Source: Salinimicrobium soli (GTDB lineage: Bacteria; Bacteroidota; Bacteroidia; Flavobacteriales; Flavobacteriaceae). Taken from it: DNA of 64,000 nt. The position numbers and the translations under genes are program-made. The notes below the pieces were generated by a model, which worked only from the letters and a program-made list of their open reading frames with translations, did no database searches and was not told the DNA's origin. Positions 9,278 through 17,022 of the stretch are shown piece after piece. The stretch lies in the NCBI RefSeq assembly GCF_048323655.1, contig NZ_JBLUWW010000001.1:434001-498000 (forward strand). Reading direction: 5' to 3'. The stretch's first letter is position 1; every line of letters starts with the position of its first letter.

Positions 9278-9290
9278 ATTCTTTTTTTGC

Positions 9291-9298
9291 CAAAAATA
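9291..9298 (-). promoter_or_regulatory. Possible -7 element for recJ
   Basis: TATTTTTG on the minus strand matches TAnnTTTG and lies 14 bases before the recJ start, which would leave a very short leader. No good -33 element is seen. Confidence 0.3.
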
Positions 9299-9385
9299 CA
9301 GATTGTTTTGTTTTACCTGCTTCCTACAGAAGTTTCAAAAAGTAAGAATTGAGGAATTTTCTTCTTCTATGGTTATTCAGGAAGC

Positions 9386-10060
9386 TTAAGGTTTTTTACC
9401 TCCTACTATAAGTACTATCTCTCCTTTAGGTGCTTTGGCCTCAAAATGGGATAGCACTTCTGCTGCTGTTCCTCTAACCGTTTCCTCGTGCAACTTGCTG
9501 ATCTCGCGGGAAACCGAAACCTGCCTGTCTTCCCCAAAGAATTGAATTATTTGTGAAAGCGTTTTCAGAAGTTTATGTGGAGATTCATATAATATGATCG
9601 TCCTCGTTTCTTCAGCCAACATCTCCAGCCGTGTCTGCCTTCCTTTTTTTACGGGCAAAAATCCTTCAAAGACGAATTTATCATTGGGAAGTCCGCTGTT
9701 TACTAATGCAGGCACAAAGGCGGTGGCGCCGGGAAGGCAATCCACTTCAATTCCCGCTTCCACACAGGCGCGGGTTAGGAGAAATCCGGGGTCACTTATG
9801 GCGGGTGTGCCGGCATCGCTTATCAATGCAACAGTCTTTCCGTTTTGAATTTGGCGCACTACACCTTCCACCGTTTTGTGCTCATTGTGCATGTGGTGAC
9901 TTTGCATGGGACTGCCAATTTCGAAATGTTTGAGCAATTTTCCGCTATTGCGGGTATCTTCGGCTAGAATAAGATCAACCTCTTTTAGAACCCTGACGGC
10001 CCGAAAGGTCATATCATCAAGATTCCCGATTGGAGTAGGTACAATGTATAGTTTAGACAT
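9386..10060 (-). CDS. rsmI: 16S rRNA (cytidine1402-2'-O)-methyltransferase RsmI
   Basis: This 224-residue tetrapyrrole-methylase-fold enzyme starts MSKLYIVPTPIGNLDDMT and carries ILAEDTRNSGKLLKHF and ALISDAGTPAISDPGF, the SAM-binding signature of RsmI (YraL). It methylates the ribose of C1402 in the decoding centre of 16S rRNA. It ends with the methylase core and lacks the short C-terminal extension of the E. coli protein, as in many Bacteroidota. The upstream gene at 10067-10816 ends 6 bases before it, so the two are co-transcribed. Confidence 0.94.
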   Translation of the reverse strand: MSKLYIVPTPIGNLDDMTFRAVRVLKEVDLILAEDTRNSGKLLKHFEIGSPMQSHHMHNEHKTVEGVVRQIQNGKTVALISDAGTPAISDPGFLLTRACVEAGIEVDCLPGATAFVPALVNSGLPNDKFVFEGFLPVKKGRQTRLEMLAEETRTIILYESPHKLLKTLSQIIQFFGEDRQVSVSREISKLHEETVRGTAAEVLSHFEAKAPKGEIVLIVGGKKP

Positions 10061-10066
10061 GAGAGC

Positions 10067-10816
10067 TTACTCGAACTTCTTTTCAATTATGGCCAGAAAA
10101 CGAGCTTCGTAATCTTCTTTGCCTTCCCAATTATTGTAGTCAGGTTTTACCATGTTGGCCACAAAATTGAAGGCTTCTTCTTTAGATTTTATGGTATTCA
10201 ACTGCGAGAGCACTCTGTTATAATCTGTCGAGCTGCCATCAAAAAGATGTTTGATGAACGCCAGCTTATCATTCACTCCAATATTGATTCCTTTCTTAAG
10301 ACGGTCGTTCAATGACTTCGGTTTATCATGTTGCGCTCCGTTTTGACTAACCGGTTCAAAAGTAGGCAGGTTGTCATAATGCACACCTCCCAGATTCTCC
10401 ATATCATCCTTCTGATATTTCTTCGGTTGTACATGGGCAAAAAGATCATCTATCGTCTGGCTTTCCGGCGGCATTTGCGCCACAATATCCTTAATCTTTT
10501 CGGTATTAGGCTCGGTTATGGATTCAGAATCATTGTATTCCATTCCGGTAGGAGCATATTCATCAGATTCCTCTGAACTTTCTTCTGAAGCTTTTTCCGA
10601 AGAAGCTTCCACTTTTACTGCAGTCTTCACCACCTTCTTCTCTTCCTTCTTTTCGGAAGCGAACAAATTCTCCTCAACAAATTCCAGTATGGTGAGTTTA
10701 TCGTAGATCTTTTTGGTAAGCTCTTTTAATTCGCTTGCAGAAACCTCTTTTTGGCTCTTCACAAGCATCAACTTTTCGGCTAAAGCTACCAATTCCTCTT
10801 TCAGTTGCTTTTTCAT
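10067..10816 (-). CDS. Conserved hypothetical acidic protein
   Basis: This is a protein of about 249 residues from the third in-frame ATG (10816); ATGs at 10825 and 10834 are possible starts. It has an N-terminal charged helix, a long low-complexity Ser/Glu/Lys segment (about residues 60-100) and a better conserved C-terminal half with LNDRLKKGINIGVNDKLAF and NTIKSKEEAFNFVANMVKP. It has no signal peptide or membrane segment. Its position 6 bases before rsmI and divergent from tdk is all the context available. It resembles uncharacterised flavobacterial proteins of this neighbourhood, but I cannot assign a function. Confidence 0.75.
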   Translation of the reverse strand: MKKQLKEELVALAEKLMLVKSQKEVSASELKELTKKIYDKLTILEFVEENLFASEKKEEKKVVKTAVKVEASSEKASEESSEESDEYAPTGMEYNDSESITEPNTEKIKDIVAQMPPESQTIDDLFAHVQPKKYQKDDMENLGGVHYDNLPTFEPVSQNGAQHDKPKSLNDRLKKGINIGVNDKLAFIKHLFDGSSTDYNRVLSQLNTIKSKEEAFNFVANMVKPDYNNWEGKEDYEARFLAIIEKKFE

Positions 10817-10856
10817 AACTTTCATGCTTCCCAATTAAATGCGGTTGTATTTTTAA

Positions 10857-10864
10857 TAAATTTG
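10857..10864 (+). promoter_or_regulatory. Candidate -7 element for tdk-alr
   Basis: TAAATTTG is an exact TAnnTTTG match. The predicted start near 10870 gives a leader of about 46 bases before the tdk ATG at 10916. No clear -33 TTG is at the usual distance. Confidence 0.45.
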
Positions 10865-10915
10865 TATCACCTTTATCACAAACCGAAGTTCGTTTTTGGT
10901 CTTGAAAAATACAAA

Positions 10916-11581
10916 ATGTTTCTCGAAAATACAGTAAATCACAAGGAGCAATTTGGGTGGATTGAAGTAATATGCGGATCGATGTTCTCAGGAAAGACCG
11001 AAGAACTTATACGCAGGCTCAAGCGCGCAAAATTTGCCAAACAAAAAGTAGAAATCTTCAAACCCGCTATTGATGTGCGGTACGATGAAGATATGGTGGT
11101 GTCTCACGACTCCAATGAGATAAGAAGCACCCCTGTTCCGGCGGCTGCAAACATCCGTATTCTTGCCGATGATTGCGATGTGGTAGGAATTGATGAGGCG
11201 CAATTCTTTGATGAAGAAATAGTCTCCGTTTGTAATGACCTCGCCAACAGAGGTGTTCGGGTGATCGTCGCAGGACTAGATATGGACTTTAAGGGAAACC
11301 CTTTCGGACCGATGCCAAACCTGATGGCAACGGCCGAGTATGTGACCAAAGTACACGCGGTTTGTACCCGCACCGGAAATCTCGCCCAGTACAGCTACCG
11401 TAAAACCGCTAACGAAGATCTGGTGTTACTGGGAGAAACCGAAGAATATGAGCCACTTAGCCGGGCCGCTTTCTACAAGGCGCGCCTGAAGGAAAAACTG
11501 AAAAATATGGAGGTGCAGGACCCCGAAGAAATTAAAGATAAAAGAAGCGAACATGCCGAAAGCCAGGGAGACCGTACTTGA
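10916..11581 (+). CDS. tdk: Thymidine kinase (type II)
   Basis: This 221-residue salvage kinase phosphorylates thymidine with ATP. The P-loop is CGSMFSGKTEELIRR (about residues 21-35), Walker B is VVGIDEAQFFDEE and the lasso region is present. I chose ATG 10916 because the 37 residues upstream in the same frame look non-coding and overlap the candidate promoter. Odd point: the zinc ribbon of this family normally has four Cys, but here the first pair reads VCTRT and the second region reads YEPLSRAAF, leaving one Cys. The zinc site is therefore probably lost. Its 3' end overlaps alr by 29 bases, so they form an operon. Confidence 0.93.
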   Translation: MFLENTVNHKEQFGWIEVICGSMFSGKTEELIRRLKRAKFAKQKVEIFKPAIDVRYDEDMVVSHDSNEIRSTPVPAAANIRILADDCDVVGIDEAQFFDEEIVSVCNDLANRGVRVIVAGLDMDFKGNPFGPMPNLMATAEYVTKVHAVCTRTGNLAQYSYRKTANEDLVLLGETEEYEPLSRAAFYKARLKEKLKNMEVQDPEEIKDKRSEHAESQGDRT

Positions 11582-12659
11582 AATAGATCTGAATGCCCTT
11601 GCCCATAATTACAAATACTTACGCTCTAAGGTCGCAAAAGATGTAAAGCTGATGGCCGTTGTTAAGGCTTTTGGCTACGGAAGCGATGTGGTGGGTATTG
11701 CCAAAAAACTTACAGAATTAGGCGCCGACTATCTGGCCGTGGCTTATACTGCTGAAGGGGCAGCCCTTCGCAAAGCCGGCATTGAATTGCCTATCATGGT
11801 GCTTCACCCACAGTCTTTCAACTTTGAGGAGCTTATTGAAAATTGCCTCGAACCCAGCCTCTACAGTGAATTTGTCTTAAAAGAGTTCATCGAGACGGCA
11901 GAAAAGCTAAAGCAGAAGCATTATCCGGCGCACATAAAATTCAACACCGGCCTTAACCGTCTGGGCTTTTCAGAAGCTGAAACCGATGTTGTAAAAAACC
12001 TGTTGACGGGTACTACCGCCGTTAAGGCGAAATCATTCTTTTCGCATTTGGCTGCCAGTGAAGACTGGAGAGAACGGGAATTCACCCTCAACCAGATCCA
12101 TACTTTCAAGCGAATCGCCATAAAGCTCTATGAGGAGTTGGGTTATCGACCTATGCTCCATATTTGCAACACCTCGGGGATCATCAATTACCCGGAAGCT
12201 GCTTTCGATATGGTGCGTACGGGGATTGGACTATATGGCTTCGGAAATGAAGAGGCTGAAGACAATAAACTAAAACCCATTGGCACCTTAAAGACCATAA
12301 TTTCTCAGATCCACCAGATCAATAAAGGAGATTCAGTGGGCTACAACCGCGCATTTAAAGCTGAAAAACCTACAAAAACAGCCACTCTTCCTATCGGGCA
12401 CGCCGACGGAATAAACCGCCAGTATGGAAATCGCCGCGCCGGAGTATTGATCAACGGGCAGTATGCTCCCATTATCGGAAACGTTTGTATGGACATGCTT
12501 ATGGTGGATATTACCGGAATTGATTGTGAAGAAGGAGATGAGGTAATTATTTTTGGAGGACCTCAGCACGCCACAAAATTTGCTGAGAAAGGAAATACTA
12601 TTTCTTACGAATTGATTACCGGTATTTCTCAGCGGGTAAAAAGAAGGCTTATTGAATAA
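11553..12659 (+). CDS. alr: Alanine racemase
   Basis: This 368-residue fold-type III PLP enzyme makes D-alanine for peptidoglycan. The PLP lysine is K38 in MAVVKAFGYGSD, and the catalytic tyrosine lies in VGYNRAFKAE near residue 260. The C-terminal beta domain contains GNVCMDMLMVDITG. The start ATG lies inside tdk, a 29-base overlap that implies translational coupling. The closest alternative would be the amino-acid racemase domain of a MurF fusion, but there is no MurF domain here. Confidence 0.95.
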   Translation: MPKARETVLEIDLNALAHNYKYLRSKVAKDVKLMAVVKAFGYGSDVVGIAKKLTELGADYLAVAYTAEGAALRKAGIELPIMVLHPQSFNFEELIENCLEPSLYSEFVLKEFIETAEKLKQKHYPAHIKFNTGLNRLGFSEAETDVVKNLLTGTTAVKAKSFFSHLAASEDWREREFTLNQIHTFKRIAIKLYEELGYRPMLHICNTSGIINYPEAAFDMVRTGIGLYGFGNEEAEDNKLKPIGTLKTIISQIHQINKGDSVGYNRAFKAEKPTKTATLPIGHADGINRQYGNRRAGVLINGQYAPIIGNVCMDMLMVDITGIDCEEGDEVIIFGGPQHATKFAEKGNTISYELITGISQRVKRRLIE

Positions 12660-12698
12660 AATATCTATATTTAAGCCACTAACTAACCAATAACATCG

Positions 12699-12713
12699 AA
12701 AAATGGCATTTTT
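12699..12713. repeat. Palindrome core AAAAATGGCATTTTT across the mscL start codon
   Basis: This is an exact copy of the 15-base core AAAAATGNCATTTTT. The ATG inside it (12703-12705) is the mscL start codon. Confidence 0.75.
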
Positions 12714-13140
12714 TAAGGACTTTAAAGCCTTTCTGATGAAAGGTGACATTATTGCCCTTGCTACTGCGGTAGTTGTGGGAGCTGCTTTTAACAAGATCGT
12801 TTCTTCTGTTGTAGCAGATATCATTATGCCCCTTATTGGGGTGATCACCGGCGGAGTAGATTTCTCCCAAAAGTTCATTTCCCTGGACGGCAATGAATAC
12901 GAAACCCTGGATGCTGCAAAAGAGGCCGAAGCTGCGGTCATTACCTATGGAAATGTTATTCAGGCGATCATTTATTTTATAATCGTGGCCTTTTTTATCT
13001 TCCTGGTGCTTCGCGCTTACGAAAGAACTAAAACTAAGAAAGAAGCGCCAAAAGTCACCGAACCAAAAGGGCCTTCTCAGGAACAGCTGCTTACCGAGAT
13101 CAGGGATGAGCTAAAAAGACAGAACAGCGGAAAAGCTTAA
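12703..13140 (+). CDS. mscL: Large-conductance mechanosensitive channel MscL
   Basis: This 145-residue inner-membrane pore opens under turgor to release osmolytes. It begins MAFFKDFKAFLMKGDIIALA, followed by TM1 with the gate region TAVVVGAAFNKIVSSVVADI, a periplasmic loop, TM2 (VIQAIIYFIIVAFFIFLVLR) and a charged C-terminal helix. The length matches the family. Its start codon sits in a perfect copy of the window's repeated palindrome. Its stop codon overlaps the start of the next gene (TAATG), so the two are coupled. Confidence 0.95.
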   Translation: MAFFKDFKAFLMKGDIIALATAVVVGAAFNKIVSSVVADIIMPLIGVITGGVDFSQKFISLDGNEYETLDAAKEAEAAVITYGNVIQAIIYFIIVAFFIFLVLRAYERTKTKKEAPKVTEPKGPSQEQLLTEIRDELKRQNSGKA

Positions 13141-13385
13141 TGAAAAATATCTATTTCTATTATCTCGCATTCATATTTCCCGGAGTGGCTCTGGCATTAT
13201 TTTGGAAGGAAGTTCCTCCAAACCTGGCGTTAGCCGGTTTGATCCTCTACGTTTTCGTCTATCGTTCATTTATTGACGGATGGAGGCTTAGCACAAAAGG
13301 GGTCATTGAAAAGAAAGATATCTGGAAATTGGTGATTCCCGGAATGCGTGGGAAATATTTTAAAGAACTGTACACTAACAAATAG
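13140..13385 (+). CDS. Small hypothetical membrane protein
   Basis: This 81-residue protein has two hydrophobic segments (about residues 5-20 and 28-45) followed by a basic tail ending in GKYFKELYTNK. The start overlaps the mscL stop by one base, which supports real expression and a link to mscL. I do not recognise a family. A strong terminator follows at 13451, closing the mscL unit. Confidence 0.65.
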   Translation: MKNIYFYYLAFIFPGVALALFWKEVPPNLALAGLILYVFVYRSFIDGWRLSTKGVIEKKDIWKLVIPGMRGKYFKELYTNK

Positions 13386-13450
13386 TTGAACGCCCGTAGT
13401 AACCGCTACACTGCATATTTTTAACCAGATCCTGATTTATTTTAGGACAA

Positions 13451-13480
13451 AACCCTGAACATGTTTCAGGGTTCTTTTTT
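13451..13480 (+). terminator. Terminator after the mscL unit
   Basis: AACCCTGAA (13451-13459) pairs perfectly with TTCAGGGTT (13465-13473) around a 5-base loop, followed by a T run to 13480. Confidence 0.88.
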
Positions 13481-13617
13481 AAGATATACGATATTTAACA
13501 ATTTGTGCAAAGTGGTTATAAAGATTTAAAAGCAGCATAATTTTCCTGTTTCCCATCACGTTAATTATCAGGAGTACAATACATTTGCAAGGACAAAAAA
13601 TCAAGTATAAAAGCTGC

Positions 13618-13636
13618 TCAAAAATGCCATTTTTGA
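13618..13636. repeat. Perfect 19-base palindrome TCAAAAATGCCATTTTTGA upstream of asd
   Basis: This is the longest perfect copy of the dispersed palindrome. It ends 23 bases before the asd start. As RNA it would have only a 6-bp A/U stem with a 3-base loop, so a DNA-level role is more plausible than termination. Confidence 0.8.
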
Positions 13637-13659
13637 AGTGGCATAAAAATAACAAAAAG

Positions 13660-14649
13660 ATGAAAATAGCAGTAGTTGGAGCCACAGGAATGGTAGGACA
13701 GGTGATGTTACAGGTGCTTAAGGAAAGGAACTTTCCGGTTACCGAACTCATCCCGGTCGCTTCGGAAAGATCTGTAGGCAAAAAAATAAATTTTCAGGAT
13801 AAAGAATATGAGGTTGTGAGCCTGGAAGATGCGGTGGAAAAACGCCCTGATATTGCCCTTTTTTCGGCAGGAGGTGCCACTTCTTTGGAGTGGGCCCCGA
13901 AGTTTGCAGCCGTGGGTACTACGGTTATCGACAATTCTTCAGCCTGGAGAATGGATCCCACAAAAAAATTGGTGGTTCCTGAGATCAATGCTTCCGAGTT
14001 AACTTCCGCAGATAAAATTATAGCTAACCCCAACTGTTCAACCATACAAATGGTAATGGCGCTTGCCCCGTTACACGAGAAATACACGGTGCAAAGAGTG
14101 GTGGTTTCTACTTACCAGTCAATCACCGGTACAGGTGTAAAAGCAGTGCAACAACTGGAAAATGAATATCGCGGCGAAAAAGGGGAAATGGCTTACCCTT
14201 ACCCGATCCACAAAAATGCAATTCCGCACTGCGATGTATTCGAGGAAAATGGCTACACCAAAGAAGAAATGAAACTCACCAATGAGACCAAAAAGATCCT
14301 CCGGGACGATACTGTTGCCGTTACTGCAACAGCGATCCGAATTCCGGTAGTTGGAGGTCATAGTGAGTCGGTGAACGTCACTTTTGGAGATGATTTCGAT
14401 ATTAATGAGGTGCGGCAGGTGCTGAACGATTTTCCGGGGATCACCGTACAGGACAACCTGGCTGTTAATACCTATCCCATGCCGATCTATGCCGAAGGGA
14501 AAGATGATGTTTTTGTAGGAAGGATCCGTAGGGATCACTCTCAGCCAAATTCGCTGAACATGTGGATCGTGGCAGATAACCTTCGCAAAGGTGCTGCTAC
14601 CAACGCTGTGCAGATCGCGGAGTACCTGGTTGCGAAAGAACTGGTATAA
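13660..14649 (+). CDS. asd: Aspartate-semialdehyde dehydrogenase
   Basis: This 329-residue NADPH enzyme makes aspartate semialdehyde for the lysine/diaminopimelate, threonine and methionine pathways. It starts MKIAVVGATGMVGQ (dinucleotide fold), and the catalytic Cys is C126 in NPNCSTIQM. The His of GHSESVNV near residue 240 and the C-terminal RIRRDHS are also present. I chose ATG 13660 because the frame upstream runs through the palindrome repeat and looks non-coding. Perfect copies of that palindrome lie on both sides of the gene (13618 and 14657). Confidence 0.95.
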   Translation: MKIAVVGATGMVGQVMLQVLKERNFPVTELIPVASERSVGKKINFQDKEYEVVSLEDAVEKRPDIALFSAGGATSLEWAPKFAAVGTTVIDNSSAWRMDPTKKLVVPEINASELTSADKIIANPNCSTIQMVMALAPLHEKYTVQRVVVSTYQSITGTGVKAVQQLENEYRGEKGEMAYPYPIHKNAIPHCDVFEENGYTKEEMKLTNETKKILRDDTVAVTATAIRIPVVGGHSESVNVTFGDDFDINEVRQVLNDFPGITVQDNLAVNTYPMPIYAEGKDDVFVGRIRRDHSQPNSLNMWIVADNLRKGAATNAVQIAEYLVAKELV

Positions 14650-14656
14650 ATACTTC

Positions 14657-14675
14657 TCAAAAATGCCATTTTTGG
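14657..14675. repeat. Palindrome copy just after asd
   Basis: TCAAAAATGCCATTTTTGG carries the perfect 15-base core at 14659-14673. It starts 8 bases past the asd stop and precedes a separate true terminator. Confidence 0.78.
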
Positions 14676-14691
14676 CTATCCTATAATTCTG

Positions 14692-14724
14692 AAGCCGACA
14701 GTACCTGCTGTCGGCTTTTATTTT
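14692..14724 (+). terminator. Terminator of asd
   Basis: AAGCCGACAG (14692-14701) pairs perfectly with CTGTCGGCTT (14708-14717), loop TACCTG, followed by a T-rich run. Confidence 0.88.
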
Positions 14725-14788
14725 GTGTTGATAATCTGCGATTTGAAGGAATTTATTTACTTTTAGGTCTTCAGAAAAATTAACCAAA

Positions 14789-16927
14789 ATGAAAAAAACC
14801 ATAATTACCGTTCTGGCAGCGGGTGCCATTTGTTCCTGCGCAGATAAAACCCTGAAAAACGTTGTTGCTTTGGACTATCCTGAAACTAAAAAAGTTGATA
14901 CTGTTGACACCTATTTCGGAACCGAAGTAAAGGACCCTTATCGTTGGCTGGAAAATGATCGCAGCCCCGAAACCGAAGCCTGGGTTAAATCTCAAAATGA
15001 AGTGACCTTTGGCTACCTTGAAAAGATCCCTTTTAGGGAGGAACTTAAAAACAGGCTTTCTGCACTTTGGAATTATGAGAAACTGGGAGCTCCCAGCAAA
15101 GAAGGCGATTACATCTATTTCGCCAAGAATGACGGACTTCAGAACCAGTATGTGATCTACCGCAAAAAGTCTGAAAATGATACGCCGGAAGTTTTCCTTG
15201 ATCCTAACAAATTCAGTGAGGATGGCACTACTTCTTTGGGAAATATGAGTTTCTCGGAAGATGGAAAAATGCTTGCCTACAGTATTTCTGAAGGTGGTAG
15301 CGACTGGAGAAAGATCATTGTTATGGATGCTGAAAGCCGCGAGATCAAAGAAGACACTTTGATCGATGTGAAATTCAGCGGAATTTCCTGGAAGGGAAAT
15401 GAAGGTTTCTATTACTCCAGTTATGACAAACCTGAAGGAAGTGAACTTTCAGCTAAGACAGATCAGCATAAATTGTATTACCATAAACTTGGAACAAGTC
15501 AGAAAGACGATAAACTGGTCTTTGGTGGAACTTCTGAGCAGAAACACCGTTATGTAGGCGGAAGTGTTTCCGAGGATAACCGATATTTATTTATTTCAGC
15601 GAACAATTCTACTGCGGGTGGAAAACTATTCCTGATGGATCTTTCCGAAGATAATCCACAGCTCGACACCATTATTGGCAATGAAGATTATGAGAGCTAC
15701 GTACTTGACAATGTGGGTAGCAAGCTTTTTATTGTCACTAACCGCGAGGCTCCAAACCGAAAGATCGTAACCGTAGACGCTGCCAATCCACAACCGGAGA
15801 ATTGGGTAGACCTAATTCCTGAAACTGAGAATGTGCTGAGCCCCTCTACGGCTGGTGGCTATATTTTCACAAATTACATGAAAGATGCTGTTTCCAATGT
15901 ACAACAGTATGACTACGAAGGTAAGATGGTTCGTGAAGTAGAATTACCGGGTGTGGGTAGTGCCGGAGGATTCAACGCTAAAGAGGAGGAAGAAGTGCTT
16001 TATTACACTTTCACCAATTATGTAACTCCTGCCAGTATCTACAAATACCAGATAGAGGAAGGTGTTTCGGAACTTTATAATAAACCGGCCATCGACTTTA
16101 ATCCTGAAGATTACACCAGTGAGCAGGTATTCTATACTTCAAAAGATGGAACAAAGGTTCCAATGATCATCACCTATAAAAAAGGGACTGAAATGAATGG
16201 AAAGAATCCAACGATCCTGTACGGTTACGGCGGATTCAATATCAGCCTTACCCCTTCGTTCAGTATTGCAAATGCAGTTTGGATGGAACAGGGAGGAATT
16301 TACGCAGTACCTAACCTTCGTGGTGGCGGGGAATACGGAAGGGAATGGCATGACGCCGGAACAAAAATGCAGAAACAGAACGTTTTTGACGACTTTATTG
16401 CCGCTGCCGAATACCTTATCGATAACAACTACACTTCCAGGGATTACCTGGCCATTAGAGGAGGATCCAATGGCGGACTTTTGGTAGGCGCGACCATGAC
16501 CCAGCGTCCGGACCTTATGGCTGTTGCCTTACCGGCAGTAGGTGTGCTTGACATGTTGCGCTACCACACCTTTACCGCAGGTGCCGGCTGGGCCTATGAC
16601 TATGGAACTTCTGAACAAAGTGACGATATGTTCCAATACCTTAAAGGATACTCTCCGGTACACAATGTAAAGGCAGGAGTAGAATATCCGGCAACCTTGA
16701 TCACAACCGGTGATCATGATGACCGGGTTGTTCCGGCGCATTCTTTCAAATTTGCAGCCGAACTTCAGGATAAACAGACTGGTGACAATCCTGTTTTGAT
16801 CAGGATCGAAACCAATGCAGGTCATGGTGCAGGTACACCTGTAAGCAAGACTATTGAGCAATATGCAGACATTTTTGGCTTCACTTTGTACAATATGGGA
16901 TTCACTGAATTACCGGGTGCAGAATAA
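14789..16927 (+). CDS. Prolyl oligopeptidase, S9 family, probable lipoprotein
   Basis: This 712-residue serine peptidase cleaves peptides after proline. It has an N-terminal seven-bladed propeller (about 60-430) and a C-terminal alpha/beta-hydrolase domain. The catalytic Ser is in RGGSNGGLLVGA, the Asp in TTGDHDDRVVPAHSF and the His in NAGHGAGTPVSK. The N-terminus MKKTIITVLAAGAICSC looks like a lipoprotein signal with Cys at 15 or 17, placing it in the periplasm or outer membrane. The length is normal for the family. It stands alone with a terminator at 16955. Confidence 0.93.
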   Translation: MKKTIITVLAAGAICSCADKTLKNVVALDYPETKKVDTVDTYFGTEVKDPYRWLENDRSPETEAWVKSQNEVTFGYLEKIPFREELKNRLSALWNYEKLGAPSKEGDYIYFAKNDGLQNQYVIYRKKSENDTPEVFLDPNKFSEDGTTSLGNMSFSEDGKMLAYSISEGGSDWRKIIVMDAESREIKEDTLIDVKFSGISWKGNEGFYYSSYDKPEGSELSAKTDQHKLYYHKLGTSQKDDKLVFGGTSEQKHRYVGGSVSEDNRYLFISANNSTAGGKLFLMDLSEDNPQLDTIIGNEDYESYVLDNVGSKLFIVTNREAPNRKIVTVDAANPQPENWVDLIPETENVLSPSTAGGYIFTNYMKDAVSNVQQYDYEGKMVREVELPGVGSAGGFNAKEEEEVLYYTFTNYVTPASIYKYQIEEGVSELYNKPAIDFNPEDYTSEQVFYTSKDGTKVPMIITYKKGTEMNGKNPTILYGYGGFNISLTPSFSIANAVWMEQGGIYAVPNLRGGGEYGREWHDAGTKMQKQNVFDDFIAAAEYLIDNNYTSRDYLAIRGGSNGGLLVGATMTQRPDLMAVALPAVGVLDMLRYHTFTAGAGWAYDYGTSEQSDDMFQYLKGYSPVHNVKAGVEYPATLITTGDHDDRVVPAHSFKFAAELQDKQTGDNPVLIRIETNAGHGAGTPVSKTIEQYADIFGFTLYNMGFTELPGAE

Positions 16928-16954
16928 CCGAATGATTTTTATCAGTTTACCCTT

Positions 16955-16983
16955 TAAAAAAGCCTTCTTCGGAAGGCTTTTTC
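16955..16983 (+). terminator. Terminator of the S9 peptidase gene
   Basis: AAAAGCCTTC, loop TTCG, GAAGGCTTTT with flanking A and T runs. It lies about 30 bases past the stop. Confidence 0.9.
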
Positions 16984-17022
16984 CTTTTAAAGTCCTAATT
17001 TTACCGTAGAAAAACCCTCCTT

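Noticed and set aside
12333..12941. A 202-codon minus-strand frame across alr and mscL
   Set aside because: Both underlying plus-strand genes are certain, and this frame has no recognisable protein pattern.
14119..14829. A 236-codon minus-strand frame
   Set aside because: It lies antisense to asd and the start of the S9 peptidase and has the composition of a shadow frame.
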